From Chara braunii (lineage: Eukaryota; Streptophyta; Charophyceae; Charales; Characeae), in contig BFEA01000508.1 of the NCBI GenBank assembly GCA_003427395.1, positions 575,476-601,147 on the forward strand: a stretch of DNA of 25,672 nt. Reading direction: 5' to 3'. A program made the position numbers and the translations under genes. The notes beneath the pieces are model-generated. The model worked only from the letters and a program-made list of their open reading frames with translations, did not search any database and was not told the origin of the DNA. Below are positions 10,801 to 18,798 of the stretch, one piece after another (positions within the stretch are counted from its first letter, which is position 1; the number at the start of each line of letters is the position of its first letter).

Positions 10801-12822
10801 AATGGCTGTGTCCGTGTGGTGTTGTGTGTGGTGTGTGTGTGGTGTGTATTGAGTTGGACACTACAGCCTTGCAGGGGGTGGGGGGGGGGGTGGATATCAT
10901 GACCGGTATGGTTCCAATTTTGAACACCTTGTCCTGGCTGTAGTGGTTAAGATACCTGGCTCTTGAGGCAAAGGTCGCCGGTTCGAATTCCTGCTTGTAC
11001 GGTGGAGGACGTTGGGCTCATGCTGAGATGGATAGTGCCATCCTTTCAAACCTCAGCTGTTGGTTTGGGAGCTAGATGTGCACATTCACTTATAGCTGCC
11101 TAAGAGACTGCAGCAGAATAAGGGTTTAAATAATAAAATTCTCCATTGTTGTATAGTGGGACCAATTCCGCAATTCTGCAGATTCAAAAAGGGCTAAAGG
11201 ACAAATCCCACGCTTTTGGAAATTTTAATATTATTTAATTATTACTATTTCGACCACATTACATACATGCGAGATTTTGTACGGCAGGCAGGCAGTCGTG
11301 GGATTTTGTAGCAGCGGCAAGAGAAAGTGCGAAATGGTAGAAGAAAAATTATCAGGCTGCCTGCCTTTCTTCCCCCGAATACAACGTACGGTCATTATAG
11401 CTGTATTTGAGGCATCTTTCAGTCTAAATACAGCTATAATGACCGTACGTTGTATTCGGGGGAAGAAGGTAGCAGTAACCAACTATGGAAAATGACTTCG
11501 AATAGGAACATTGAGTTCAAAGTTCTCTTTTCCAAAAGTATTGCTAGAGGAGGGAAGCACAGACAACTGAGCTGGAGAATCAAACAAAGCTTCAAGGACA
11601 TCTCCTTTTTCTTTTTTTCTTTTTTGAGGTCTTCTTCTCCTATGTTTTGTTTGAATATATATTGTCACATAACTACAAACTAAAAGACTGCACTTTGCGA
11701 AACAAAGAATAAAAACAAAAAACGGGCACATTGCAAAAATAAAAACAAAAAGAAAAAGAAAAAGCAAGGGCAGATTGAAACCATGAAATTTCTCATTCTT
11801 CTTTGAACTCCACCTCCACTGTGCCTCTCACGTGCAAGACTCGCCACGTTGATGAAGTTGAGCGCGAGCTGCCCCCATCCCCGTATGCCATAACAGCCCA
11901 CTTGCACGCTGTGAGAGAGGCAGAGTGAAGGGGAAGGTGTTAAACACAGGGAAAAGAGACAGAGAGAGGACAAACAAAGAATGGAAGAGGGAAAATACGG
12001 TGTGTAGAATGAGGAAGAGGGCAAAGGAAAGGGCAAGAAAAAGCTCAAGAATGAGGCTGTCCTTGACGACAGAAAGGACACACATTGTAAGGATGACCTA
12101 ACTGAGCATTCTCAAAACAACAACTGCCACGACGGCTGGCATTAAGCATGCCAACCATACATTCCTCACAAATAGCACGTCTATTGCAGGCCAGAATAAA
12201 GGAAGAACGCCCCATCCTGATGAATCCGTGAAACTCCGACCAAACAATTTGTCACAGCCCCTCGTTTGTTGTCCTCTTCTCCATCTCTGCGTATGGTTTA
12301 CCGGGCAGCTCTGTTCGTCGATATATATGGGTGGCTTGAGTATACATCTGAAAATTTCGAAGGCAGTTGTCCACCACAGACCAACAAGGAAGGTTGCACG
12401 CTAATGTAAAATGCCATATTCAATTCATTAAAATAAAACTTTGTATTGCTTTTAAGTCCATGTGGATAAACAACGCCACAGGGGTGCGGTCAGGTGCAAA
12501 GAAAGGGAAATCACTCTTGATGCAATAGATCTACCCTATGTGACAGTTTGTGACCCTACGTAGGAGGGGAGGGCGGGGGGGTTGGGGGGGCGTGTAGAGA
12601 AGGGGAAGGGGAAAAAACAGCAACAAGACAACGAAAGACAGGGCTGATCAGCCCTTGGTGATGCCTCTCCATGTCTCCTCAGAGCTACGAGTCCCATCAG
12701 TGGCCACTCAGCACACCCACCTCCTCTTGCTGTTTCGCATCTGGTATGACCGTCCTCATCGCATCCTGGTTCATCGCCAAGACGCTTAATGCAGCCACAA
12801 ACCAACAGTTTCCAAGCTGACC
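579..12822 (-). CDS. Calpain-family cysteine protease (CAPN5/TRA-3-like), seven exons, partial at both ends
   Basis: Complement join of 579..653, 2482..2522, 4075..4285, 6232..6322, 9092..9238, 10377..10564 and 12721..12822: 855 nt, 285 codons without a stop. Calpains (MEROPS C2) are intracellular, usually Ca2+-dependent, papain-fold proteases. Seen: active-site block [17 protein letters not shown] (Cys), then [48 protein letters not shown] (His), [16 protein letters not shown] (Asn), and [12 protein letters not shown] at the end of PC2. The last exon enters the linker to the C2-like domain ([16 protein letters not shown]). All introns are GT-AG and every exon pair agrees in phase. GNCWF, VIPD and [12 protein letters not shown] recall CAPN5/TRA-3 rather than CAPN1/2. 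Not found: the N-terminal segment before QG (upstream of 12822) and the C-terminal domain after KQTWRKK (probably beyond position 1). No frameshift is seen, so it is likely functional, but expression cannot be judged. Confidence 0.93.
1125..2215. repeat. Purine-rich (GA) tract with an internal tandem duplication
   Basis: Over 1 kb of strongly purine-biased plus strand inside the calpain intron between 654 and 2481, so it is pyrimidine-rich in the transcript. Two related blocks can be aligned about 340-360 bp apart: GCACTGGGAAGAATGGAGG near 1629 with GCACTAGTAAGAGTGGAGG near 1971, and GGAACACTA...GGAGGGG near 1730 and 2091. Open frames on both strands result from the bias. Confidence 0.88.
2482..2522 (-). 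CDS. Calpain micro-exon, end of the protease core
   Basis: 41 nt. The acceptor ACTGTGCAG precedes ACGACG and the donor is CTG then GTAAGC. Two bases complete an Asp codon, then 13 codons read [13 protein letters not shown]. This matches the family's DDG.FWM.F.DF motif, including its position just after the W..+S..++ helix of the previous exon. Confidence 0.88.
2989..3047 (-). pseudogene. U6 snRNA retropseudogene fragment
   Basis: The minus strand reads TGTTAAAATCGGAACGATAC, AGAGGAGACTAGTATGGCC, then a collapsed 3' part ending in CTCGAGAGATGC. This aligns to the central region of U6 with the internal stem-loop shortened. It lies in the calpain intron 2523-4074. Confidence 0.72.
3740..3935. 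repeat. Two-copy tandem duplication, unit about 100 bp
   Basis: Units 3740-3843 and 3844-3935. Both begin GGCCG.CACC, share ACCCTCACAGGA.CCA and GAAGCAGCCAGTT, and end GTTGTTCATGAA or ATTGTTCATGAA. It lies in a calpain intron. The minus-strand frame at 3687-3466 beside it has no calpain motif and is not needed by the exon chain. Confidence 0.8.
4075..4285 (-). CDS. Calpain exon with catalytic histidine and asparagine
   Basis: 211 nt. The acceptor GTCTTTGCAG precedes TCGCATGCG; the donor is GAAG then GTCAGG, a weak donor but the one that keeps phase. The 70 codons include [16 protein letters not shown], then [18 protein letters not shown] and [14 protein letters not shown]. The frame stays open to 3992, but that extension ([10 protein letters not shown]) is not calpain-like. 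The next exon supplies the expected DDG..F in phase, so I end the exon at 4075. Confidence 0.93.
4539..5436 (+). repeat. Dispersed repeat, copy A (about 0.9 kb, SINE-like head)
   Basis: Aligns over most of its length with 20828-21614. Shared blocks include TGTACAGTATCTGT, ACAGTTGGTAGG, GGGGTTCGATCTGTAG, GTCTTAGTGAGTTC, GGGCAGACCAACGAG, ATGCGGAAGCGCTGCC, GGATATCCAGGGTGATCC, GTCGCCAGTTTGCTGCGTT and the end GAGTCTGATTGCA. ACAGTTGGTAGG and GGTTCGATC are spaced like pol III box A and box B. Copy A carries an extra (GT)n stretch near 5175-5205. No coding capacity is seen. It sits in the calpain intron 4286-6231. Confidence 0.85.
5858..5914. repeat. (CACAC)n pentanucleotide microsatellite
   Basis: About nine CACAC units followed by a C-rich break and then imperfect CA repeats to about 5985. 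Confidence 0.95.
5986..6149. repeat. (CAAA)n microsatellite with a CAAATCAAA core
   Basis: Long CAAA array interrupted at about 6030-6068 by four units of a nine-base CAAATCAAA-type variant. It lies 80 bp from a calpain exon. Confidence 0.96.
6232..6322 (-). CDS. Calpain exon, linker before the catalytic histidine
   Basis: 91 nt, too short to stand out as an ORF. The acceptor TCTCTTACAG precedes GACAGC and the donor is ATA then GTAAGT. The first base completes Lys; the remaining 30 codons read [18 protein letters not shown] and end [16 protein letters not shown] corresponds to the family's G.L.SASI/GCSI strand, and GLYI runs straight into SHAYG of the next exon. Confidence 0.9.
6959..7143. 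mobile_element. MITE with perfect 20-bp terminal inverted repeats
   Basis: Begins TTAAACCACTAGTACCTTTG and ends with its exact reverse complement, 185 bp in total. A second nested inverted repeat lies inside (GTCGTTTCG with CGAAATGAAACGAC, and GGCCTCC with GGAGGCC). The TTAA at both ends could be a piggyBac-type TTAA target duplication or part of the repeat. No transposase is present. It lies in the calpain intron 6323-9091. Confidence 0.85.
7829..7866. repeat. (TA)n microsatellite
   Basis: About 19 TA dinucleotides forming the left border of the element at 7866-8056. Confidence 0.97.
7866..8056 (+). mobile_element. Short (TA)n-inserted element, internally deleted copy
   Basis: The left end TATTGTCACAAGATATCAGAG, the internal block CCCCCTGTTCAGAACCTCTT and GGCCGCCCACGTGGATGTA match 23318-23490. 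The right end CTCTGCCTACGGTTTACCGG then GCAGCTCTGTTTGACTATAT matches the 3' ends of the hammerhead-bearing elements. Both ends abut TA runs. The part that carries the ribozyme in other copies is missing. Confidence 0.8.
8462..8550. mobile_element. Hairpin MITE of the CGAAT/TCATTATAGCTG family
   Basis: The left arm (CGAATAGAACGCCC, TCATTATAGCTG) is nearly complementary to the right arm (CAGCGATAATGA, GGGCGTTCTCTTCGGG), with a short centre containing ACTTTCGGTC. It is related to the copies at 11367, 21614 and 24599. Confidence 0.8.
9092..9238 (-). CDS. Calpain exon, DFTGGV block
   Basis: 147 nt. The acceptor GCTTTCAG precedes GTCATATC and the donor is CAA then GTAAGT. The first base completes a Lys codon from the upstream exon, giving [20 protein letters not shown], then [12 protein letters not shown] and [10 protein letters not shown]. 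An acceptor further upstream, in the open frame that reads HEGGAF, was considered. It fails the phase test, whereas the GCTTTCAG site fits both phase and family alignment. Confidence 0.93.
10377..10564 (-). CDS. Calpain exon, PC1 core
   Basis: 188 nt. The acceptor is CTGCATGCAG before ATGGGA and the donor is CAA then GTGAGT; it enters in phase 0 and leaves after two codon bases. The 62 codons carry [24 protein letters not shown], then [19 protein letters not shown]. This is the beta-sheet and helix block that follows the active-site helix in calpains. It joins the upstream exon as [18 protein letters not shown], as expected from the family's spacing between VIPD and the GIF.F.FW motif. Confidence 0.95.
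10930..11130 (+). mobile_element. tRNA-derived SINE-like element
   Basis: The box A match TGGCTGTAGTGG at 10935-10946 and box B match GGTTCGAATTCC at 10980-10991 are 33 bp apart, as in a pol III tRNA promoter. There is no complete cloverleaf, so this is not a tRNA gene. An unrelated body follows, ending in an A-rich stretch near 11125-11140. The 3' limit is approximate. Confidence 0.7.
11367..11467. mobile_element. Perfect hairpin MITE, 42-bp arms
   Basis: Arms 11367-11408 and 11426-11467 are exact reverse complements separated by 17 bases. The outer arm reads TTCTTCCCCCGAATACAACG and the inner arm TCATTATAGCTGTATTT. The perfect arms imply a recent insertion. Relatives at 8462, 21614, 24599 and 25033 are diverged. 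Confidence 0.9.
11656..12328 (+). mobile_element. Long (TA)n-inserted element with a decayed hammerhead
   Basis: The left end TATATATTGTCACAT and right end GGTTTACCGGGCAGCTCTGT then TCGTCGATATATA match the family. The block near 11855-11915 (CGCGAGCTGCCCCCATCCCC, CCCACTTGCAC) matches 23470-23520. A degenerate hammerhead core is at 12217-12253, followed by CACAGCCCCTCGTTTGTTGT, as in the 22-24 kb copies. About 670 bp, with no convincing ORF. It is inserted in the first mapped calpain intron, antisense to the gene. Confidence 0.8.
12217..12253 (+). ncRNA. Degenerate hammerhead ribozyme core
   Basis: CTGATGA is intact, but stem II (ATCCG against CCGAC) has mismatches and the second core motif reads CAAAC instead of GAAAC. 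No stem I hairpin precedes CTGATGA. Position and flanks match the intact copies, so this is a dead copy of the same ribozyme. Confidence 0.7.
12721..12822 (-). CDS. Calpain exon with the catalytic cysteine
   Basis: 102 nt, 34 codons, phase 0 at both ends. The acceptor is TGCAG before GGT, preceded by a T-rich run on the minus strand; the donor is GAG then GTGGGT. It reads [16 protein letters not shown] and ends [10 protein letters not shown]. The Cys in GNCWF is the nucleophile of family C2, and the residue before it is Asn rather than the commoner Asp, as in CAPN5-type calpains. The Gln of the QG pair overlaps the acceptor, so the preceding exon should end in a Gln codon. I searched the minus strand upstream for such an exon followed by a donor and found none I trust. 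Confidence 0.92.
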
Positions 12823-13042
12823 CTGCACCCATCGATGGAGTCGGAAAAAAAAAATTCACAACAGCAAAGTTGAACAAACGGCAAAGTTGTCAAGCCCACT
12901 GCTTATTAGCCAAGAGCGTGAGAACCACTGGTTTAACTGGAGACAGAGAACAAGCTTAGTACTCTCCTCAAAAAGAACTGAAAAAAAAAAAAAAACTAAT
13001 CAAGTCTAATCCGGATAAAAAAAAAAAAAAAGAATTCAAGAG

Positions 13043-13173
13043 TTATCCTTCAGGACATCCGTTAAAATTGGAACGATACAGAGAAAGAAGATCATCAGCA
13101 TGGCCGCTGCGCAAGGATGACACGCATAGATCGAGAAATGCGTCCACATCCAAAAAAAAAAGAAAAAAAAAAA
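13043..13173 (+). pseudogene. U6 snRNA retropseudogene with A-rich tail
   Basis: TCCTTCAGGACATCCGTTAA starts the 5' stem-loop, followed by AATTGGAACGATACAGAGA. Small insertions follow where AAGATTAGCATGG is expected; then CTGCGCAAGGATGACACGCA. An A-rich tail runs from about 13152 to 13173. The insertions in the U4/U6 pairing region argue against function. Confidence 0.88.
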
Positions 13174-14416
13174 ATCAGAGTTCCAACTTTTGCAGTGTCC
13201 AGCTGCAACCTCTACCCAAGAAGTAAAAAGAACTCTCTGCAAAACATTGGTCCAAAAATAGCAGCGAAAAATTTGTCCACCAGGTATTTAAATTTTAAAT
13301 TGGTTTAATCGACAACTCAGTTACAAATTTTCATCTTGATTGCGACTTCCTCCGCACCTTATTTTGTTCCCGGACAGGCTGAGCTGAAGAAAAAACAGGG
13401 GAGGCAGACAGACATTTATTCACTCCTCCCTCCGACGCTCACCCCAACAGCATCTTGTTTCACCACAAGTGGTTAGTTAACAGGGACCTCAACTTCTCAG
13501 CCCCAGGTTAACCCCACATGCACTGAAAACTTGAAAAGTGCATTTGGGGATAATTTTTTTCAGTTGTTTTATTAGGTGTCCACTCTATGGACTGGTGACA
13601 AGTTTGGTTTAAAAGGTGTGGGAGGTTTGTTGTTATAAAGAGACCCTGAGAAACCCTGAAATTCTAGGTCTCTGTTAAGTTGTGTTAACCGCTTTTCCTC
13701 CGGTCAGTAGCAGTGTTGCCCTGGACCAGACCCTTGGCCTCTCCCCATACACACGCCTATGGCCAGAACCTAGCCCCCGGATCACCTAGATTCATCACCG
13801 CAATAACCGATGTCTATGGCATGAGTTAACCGTACCCTGCGGTCGCTGGCTGGTTTGGGTGTTTTACGTCCCAAGCAAAGAGGGGCCAGCCTCGAAAACC
13901 ATTGTGCTTGGTAGTTGGGTTTCCTGTTGGTAGTGCTGTGGTTCCTTCGATTCACCGGGCCCTCGAAAGGGGTTCGTTACAGTACTTTGTACCTCTTTGG
14001 TCTTCAGTTCTCATCTTCAGCCATCTATTCTACGACTGGATTTGTGCCTGTCCTTGCAAGAAACCAAATTGAACCATTGTCAATGCATTTATTCGGTAAG
14101 ATGCCCCAGTCTTGCAATCTGTTGTCCATTCAACCATGGAACTAAACCTTTGTCTGTGTCCACCATAAGCCCTGCAGGTGACAAACGATGGTTCTCTTTT
14201 TCTCTTTTTTTTTTTTTTTTTTCCTTTAACATCACAGCACGACGCCACTATCCAACAGGTGGTGAGAGAAGCTCTCAGGCTGAGTTGGCAGGCATGCCAA
14301 TTGCATTATGTTTGATGGCACTCAAGAGTGCCTCGCAGTGGCACTATAATTTTCCTGCCATACAACAAAGCATATGAAAATTGAAATTACAAATCTTGGC
14401 ACACAACATAGCAAAT
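13174..14416. other. No gene recognised
   Basis: Unique-looking sequence with a T-rich tract near 14200-14225. Open frames are short, lack recognisable motifs and show no clear splice structure. Confidence 0.5.
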
Positions 14417-14445
14417 GAATGTTGCATACAATACATGCAACATTC
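14417..14445. repeat. Small perfect hairpin, 11-bp arms
   Basis: GAATGTTGCAT and ATGCAACATTC flank a 7-base centre. A third related half, CATATGAACGTTGCC, follows. Function unknown. Confidence 0.7.
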
Positions 14446-14950
14446 ATATGAACGTTGCCACTCCATCGTAGCGTAACCTTTACAGCGGTTACTGCGTGAA
14501 AAGTTTTCACAACTTTTCAGCCTGAAGTCCTCTCCACTGCTTAGACCTGGGCCGCGCCAGCAGACAACATCGACCGCTAAATACTGCGCATCTTTCTTTT
14601 CTATCTTTTCTTTCTTTCCTTTTTTTCAGAGAAACATCACGATCAGCATTCTTACATCACAACAGGGATAAAAAGCCCAGCCTGATCTAAGCTCCACATC
14701 TTCAATACACATCGACACTACCAAATTTTCTCCAACGTCATCCACAATTAACACAGTGCCAACGCATGAACTCGATGGGCTTTCCCCCCTACAGGTGGGA
14801 ACTCGTCAATCTGCAAATCATCTATCTCCGAGTATCTCGAGGTATAGAGTGCTAGATCTGTCTGACTTCCTCCACGGTTGTCAGATGCACTCCTCAGATA
14901 CTAACTAAGGATATGCTGGTTTGAACTAACGGATGAGACAAGATACCAAC

Positions 14951-15073
14951 GGGCCACCTAGTGCAGTTGGTACACCCACGAACTGCTGAGGTACAGACCT
15001 GAGGACGGGCCACCTAGCGCAGTTGGTACACCCATGAACTGCTGAGGTACGGTACAGACCTGAGGTCGTACCC
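14951..15073 (+). mobile_element. tRNA-like SINE head, tandemly duplicated
   Basis: GGGCCACCTAG.GCAGTTGG occurs twice, at 14951 and 15007, each with a box A match (TAGTGCAGTTGG, TAGCGCAGTTGG), and TACACCCA.GAACTGCTGAGG is repeated. A box B-like GAGGTCGTACCC lies at 15062-15073. The sequence downstream runs to an A-rich stretch near 15150-15165. It does not fold as a full tRNA. Confidence 0.6.
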
Positions 15074-15273
15074 AGATGGAACTAGTGAATGAAATGGGGC
15101 AGGTCGGTATGATATGAGATGATATCGCAAGGCCCTCGCCCTTCTTATTAAAAAAAGCAAAAAGGGATGAGACAAGATACCTGACCCACGTGGCTGAATG
15201 GTAAACATACTCACATCACATGTAACTCTTGGCAAAAAACAGTGATGCGAGTATGTTTAGGGGCATACGTTTT

Positions 15274-15750
15274 TTGCATTCATCTCTCATCAGGGGTGTG
15301 CCTCGGCAAGGGAGCGAGAAGAGAACAGCCATGGTAGACATTGGTTAGGTTGGTACTGTCTCTGAGTTGCAATGTCCTGGTACAGGGAGGGGTAGGAGTT
15401 GTTCTAGGATTAGGAGGTCAGAATTGCTGATATAGCATAGTCTCCTTTCTTTTTCATATACACTAATCTTCATTATCATTAGCATCATCACCAGTAGTAT
15501 CATTATCGTCATCATGATCATTATCATCACCATATGAGGGACGCTGAGCCCGGTTCTCAGCAAGTTCGGTTCGGTTACTCTGGGCAGACTGTGAGGACCC
15601 CGGCCTCAATCTTCTTATTGGTAATATCAGCCTTGGGCACTGGGCCCGGTTTCAAAAAAAAAAAGGGGTGTGCCTCGGTTGAATTTTAGAGGGGTGTGCC
15701 TCAGAGTTCAAGCTTTCAACTCCGATGGAACCAGATGAGAGATGAATGCA
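15274..15750. repeat. Inverted repeat pair about 450 bp apart
   Basis: TTGCATTCATCTCTCATC at 15274 and its complement GATGAGAGATGAATGCAA near 15734, with GGGGTGTGCCTC repeated at about 15293, 15664 and 15691 and an A run near 15652. It may be the remains of one transposon. Confidence 0.5.
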
Positions 15751-15956
15751 ATAATGTTAGGGGATACCCCCCCCCCCCCCCCACAAGCCAAAAAAAATAG
15801 GAGGGGGATCAGACAAGATCGCAGTTTGGACTGTGGAGAGATGTCCCTTTAGTGTGTTAGTTGGTTGCCACAGTGGGGCCCAGCTGTTTATCATGCAAGA
15901 GGGGCATGTGCTTCAGGTGCAGATGTAACTGTCATGAGGAGTAGCACCATCGGAGA

Positions 15957-16074
15957 CCGATTTGTTTGTTTGTTTTGGACCATCTCTCAATTCATGCGTG
16001 TCATCCTTGCGCACGGGCCATGCTAATCTTCATTCTCTGGGTCGTTCCAATTTTAACGGGTGTCCCTGAAGGAC
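15957..16074 (-). pseudogene. U6 snRNA retropseudogene with CAAA-type tail
   Basis: The minus strand from 16074 reads GTCCTTCAGGGACACCCG, TTAAAATTGGAACGACCCAG, AGAATGAAGATTAGCATGG, CCCGTGCGCAAGGATGACAC, GCATGAATTGAGAGATGGTC. An AAAACAAACAAACAAA tail follows in place of the T run that ends a pol III gene. An ACAGAGA-box change (CCCAGAGA) and an insertion mark it as a retrocopy. Confidence 0.88.
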
Positions 16075-16079
16075 GATCA

Positions 16080-16920
16080 GAGACGGTTTACCATTTTGAA
16101 AAAAAAAATCCAAAATGAAATCACAACAGCATAATACATGAGCCAATTTCCCTCAAGGAGAAGGCTCCGGCGCTCCAGGACTCCAGAATGAAGAGATACT
16201 CTCAGTCTCTCAATCACACCCCACTCCTCACATCCTCCCCTCCCACCTCCTCCCCTCTTGTTTTCCCCATCATACGTCAAGCCATTATTTCTAGATTCGA
16301 GCAAAGGCAGAGTTAGGTCACTACCATCAAGGCAAAGTTAACTAACATTTTTTTTGGAAAAAAAAAGGTTGGAGGGGTGTCGGGGATATTACAGAGAGGG
16401 AGGATAGCGGGGTGGAGGCAGCACACACCGGGTTCAGCCACCTACCATCAACCTCACTCGATGGTGCGTAAGGCCCAAACCTCAACCATGCACAGCAAGA
16501 TCAACATGGGGCCCAATGACTAGTAGAAGGTAGAAAAACGTCCAACTACTACTACTGGCACCCATCTGAATATTCATCAGTCCATGATTGAAAATGAATA
16601 AGAGCTTAATTATGGGTCTGCATCAGAGGGATAGATGGTTTGGTTTGCTTCACCAAACAGTTTTTCCCCGCATTCGTCTTTCGCTATGGTTAAGAAAAAG
16701 GGAGGAAATGTAATGTATTTTTTTTTGTACCCCCAAGTTTCCACGTTTTACCAGATTTTCCAATGTAATAGTCGGGGCTTTGACGATAAAATTGGATAAA
16801 TTCATTACGGCCGATCGGTCGCGTAAGGTCCAAACCCTCAGCCAAAAGTTGTTTGCATTGCAGTTCCACACCATATATCTTTTTCCCAGAAGTTTCCAAA
16901 TTAAATTTATTTGTTTTCAC
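16080..16920. other. No gene recognised
   Basis: Unique-looking sequence containing only short A and T runs and short frames without motifs. Confidence 0.5.
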
Positions 16921-16938
16921 GTCCTTCAGGACATCCGT

Positions 16939-16970
<32 letters not shown>

Positions 16971-17010
16971 GGCCCCTGCGCAAGTATGACACGCATAAAT
17001 GGAGAAATGG

Positions 17011-17014
<4 letters not shown>
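16921..17014 (+). pseudogene. Near-intact U6 snRNA retrocopy
   Basis: 94 bases from GTCCTTCAGGAC (a complete 5' stem-loop) through GGAACGATACAGAGAAGATT, AGCATGGCCCCTGCGCAAG and ACACGCATAAATGGAGAAAT to GGTCCA. The ACAGAGA box and AGC triad are intact. AAGTATGAC replaces the usual AAGGATGAC in the internal stem-loop. It is followed by A33 (17019-17051) instead of a T run, so it looks like a polyadenylated, retrotransposed U6. It is the best guide in the window to this genome's U6 sequence. Confidence 0.88.

Positions 17015-17018
<4 letters not shown>

Positions 17019-17051
<33 letters not shown>
17019..17051 (+). repeat. Poly(A) tail of the U6 retrocopy
   Basis: 33 consecutive A bases after AATT at the 3' end of the U6 copy. 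Confidence 0.9.
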
Positions 17052-17053
<2 letters not shown>

Positions 17054-18720
17054 AAAAGTTTTCGCTGGGGTTGCCCGAGACCCTGATCGGGGGTCCTGCC
17101 CAGTTGGGCAGCTGGGAGAGTGTCCCAGGTGCAATGCAGATCAAACAAACGAAATGGGCAAGTTGCAGCCCCAAGACAGCCTGCCAACAATGCCCCCCCC
17201 TCTCCTCTATGCTCTATTTGTCCCACCCCACTGCAGACTGTATGTAATGAGAAGACTCGTCCTTATACCCACTACATCCCTAATGCATTCTCCCTAGCCT
17301 TCTGAATCCTACCACCCTCCTTCCTTCCATAACTAGTTTGCGTCTGACCATCCCTTGCCCCCTCTTACCTTTTATTTCATTTAGCGCATACTGCATAGTC
17401 CACCAAGACATAAATGTACAATATCCGATGTGAATGCATTTCTGCCACCATCTGCTTTTCATACCCTACTCCTTCCCCCCCCTCTCCTACTTTTCCCACT
17501 TAGGGCTTCTTCCGCACCTGGTACTCCCCTCTCACTTTCCTGTATACAGTATCCTTAACATTATCACCCATGCTGCGAATACATAGAGTCCCCTTCTAAA
17601 ATTGGCATTTGTGTACAACAACCCCACCACCTGCAGACATGGATTGCATTGATGAACCTCCCCTCGCAAAAAAGTGGTTACGCGGAATGCTTCAATCCTC
17701 CCCTTTTCGCCCCATATAGGTCAACCTGCCACCAAGCACTTACGCATGCTGCAATCCGCAGTCAACGGTCGTCCTCTGCACCTGACAACATTGCAGTTTA
17801 CAATCGCCTCTCGCCCTCTGGAGGTTCATGCTGTCGCTGTTTTCAATTCTTTCTTCTTTTTTTTTTCCATTCTTTCTTTCTAGTTTCCAAACATGGAGGA
17901 AAAAAAAGAAAAAAAGAGATTGCTGCGAATGCAGCTTCAGTGATTTCGGTTGTCGATCCGCTTACCTCAGAGCCAAGGGCGTACCAAGCAGCGACAACTG
18001 TGCATGCCAATTTTAGAAACAAAACAGGGGGCAACTTGTTGCATGCTGGCCGTAAGGCCCCGCACACAGTGCAGGTGGGACAGCAGTGGGCCCAAGTGCG
18101 ACCAACAACACGTGGCCAAATGAGATTATCAGGACAGCTTATTTCTTTCGCTGCACGCCCAAAGGTATCACATTTGCGCTGCCTTGCTGTGACCTCAGAG
18201 GTAGGTACTAGGTTCTAAGTAGGCAAGTACCCATCCTAGTCGTCGTTGTGGGGCTACACAAGCCGCCAGTATCACTCACCTCCACATCATTTTCATCATG
18301 GTTCCTGGACATCTCATTTTCTACGCGATTTCAATCTTCATCTCGTTTTCTATCCAATTTCATTTTTATTTTTTTTATTTTTTTTCTGTCGTTGTTCTTT
18401 CTGTTCTATTTCGCATTTGATTCTGTCCGGTTTTTTCCAAGCTTTCAAACCACTAATACCCATCCCATCTATCGTGTGCACACCCACCCTGTTAGTAGGG
18501 GGGACCACAGAAAAGGCTCAGCCTACCGAACCCTCTCACCTTAATGGGGGGCGCCATGGGAAGGCTCAGCCTACCCAACCACAATGGCTGGTGTCACTCG
18601 GTAGGTCTTGTCCCCACAACAAGGGGTCTAAGAAGGGCAGGCAAAAATCCTCATCAGGAAAAAGAGGCTGGGAGGTACTAGCTAGTGGTCTAAGAGGGTA
18701 GCCCCTACCCTCATTGTGTA
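17052..18720. other. No gene recognised
   Basis: Holds one fairly long plus frame (17649-18218) interrupted by homopolymer-coded Phe/Lys stretches, and isolated donor-like sites on the minus strand (GAG-GTGAGT near 18275, GAG-GTAAGC near 17953). No domain is recognisable. Missing N-terminal calpain exons could be here, but none can be shown. Confidence 0.45.
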
Positions 18721-18758
18721 TCCATCCCATCTGATTCGTGCCGTGGATTAATTTTGCC

Positions 18759-18798
18759 GGATTTGAACTACTGACCTGTCTTTTTACCATTTGGACTA
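18759..18798 (-). mobile_element. tRNA-like SINE remnant
   Basis: On the minus strand, box A-like TAGTCCAAATGG (18798-18787) is followed by box B-like AGTTCAAATCC (18769-18759). The spacing is short for a tRNA and no cloverleaf forms. Confidence 0.4.

Noticed and set aside
10930-11000. Functional tRNA gene
   Set aside because: Box A and box B match, but acceptor and anticodon stems do not pair and no T-run terminator follows.
12251-12262. Type I hammerhead reading with a tiny stem III loop and cleavage before ACAGCCCC
   Set aside because: No stem I partner precedes CTGATGA in that reading. The type III fold, with GAGG/CCTC stem I and 9-bp stem III, explains the intact copies fully.
15260-15300. 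Additional hammerhead from a CTGATGA on the minus strand near 15283
   Set aside because: No stem II and no GAAAC follow at a suitable distance.
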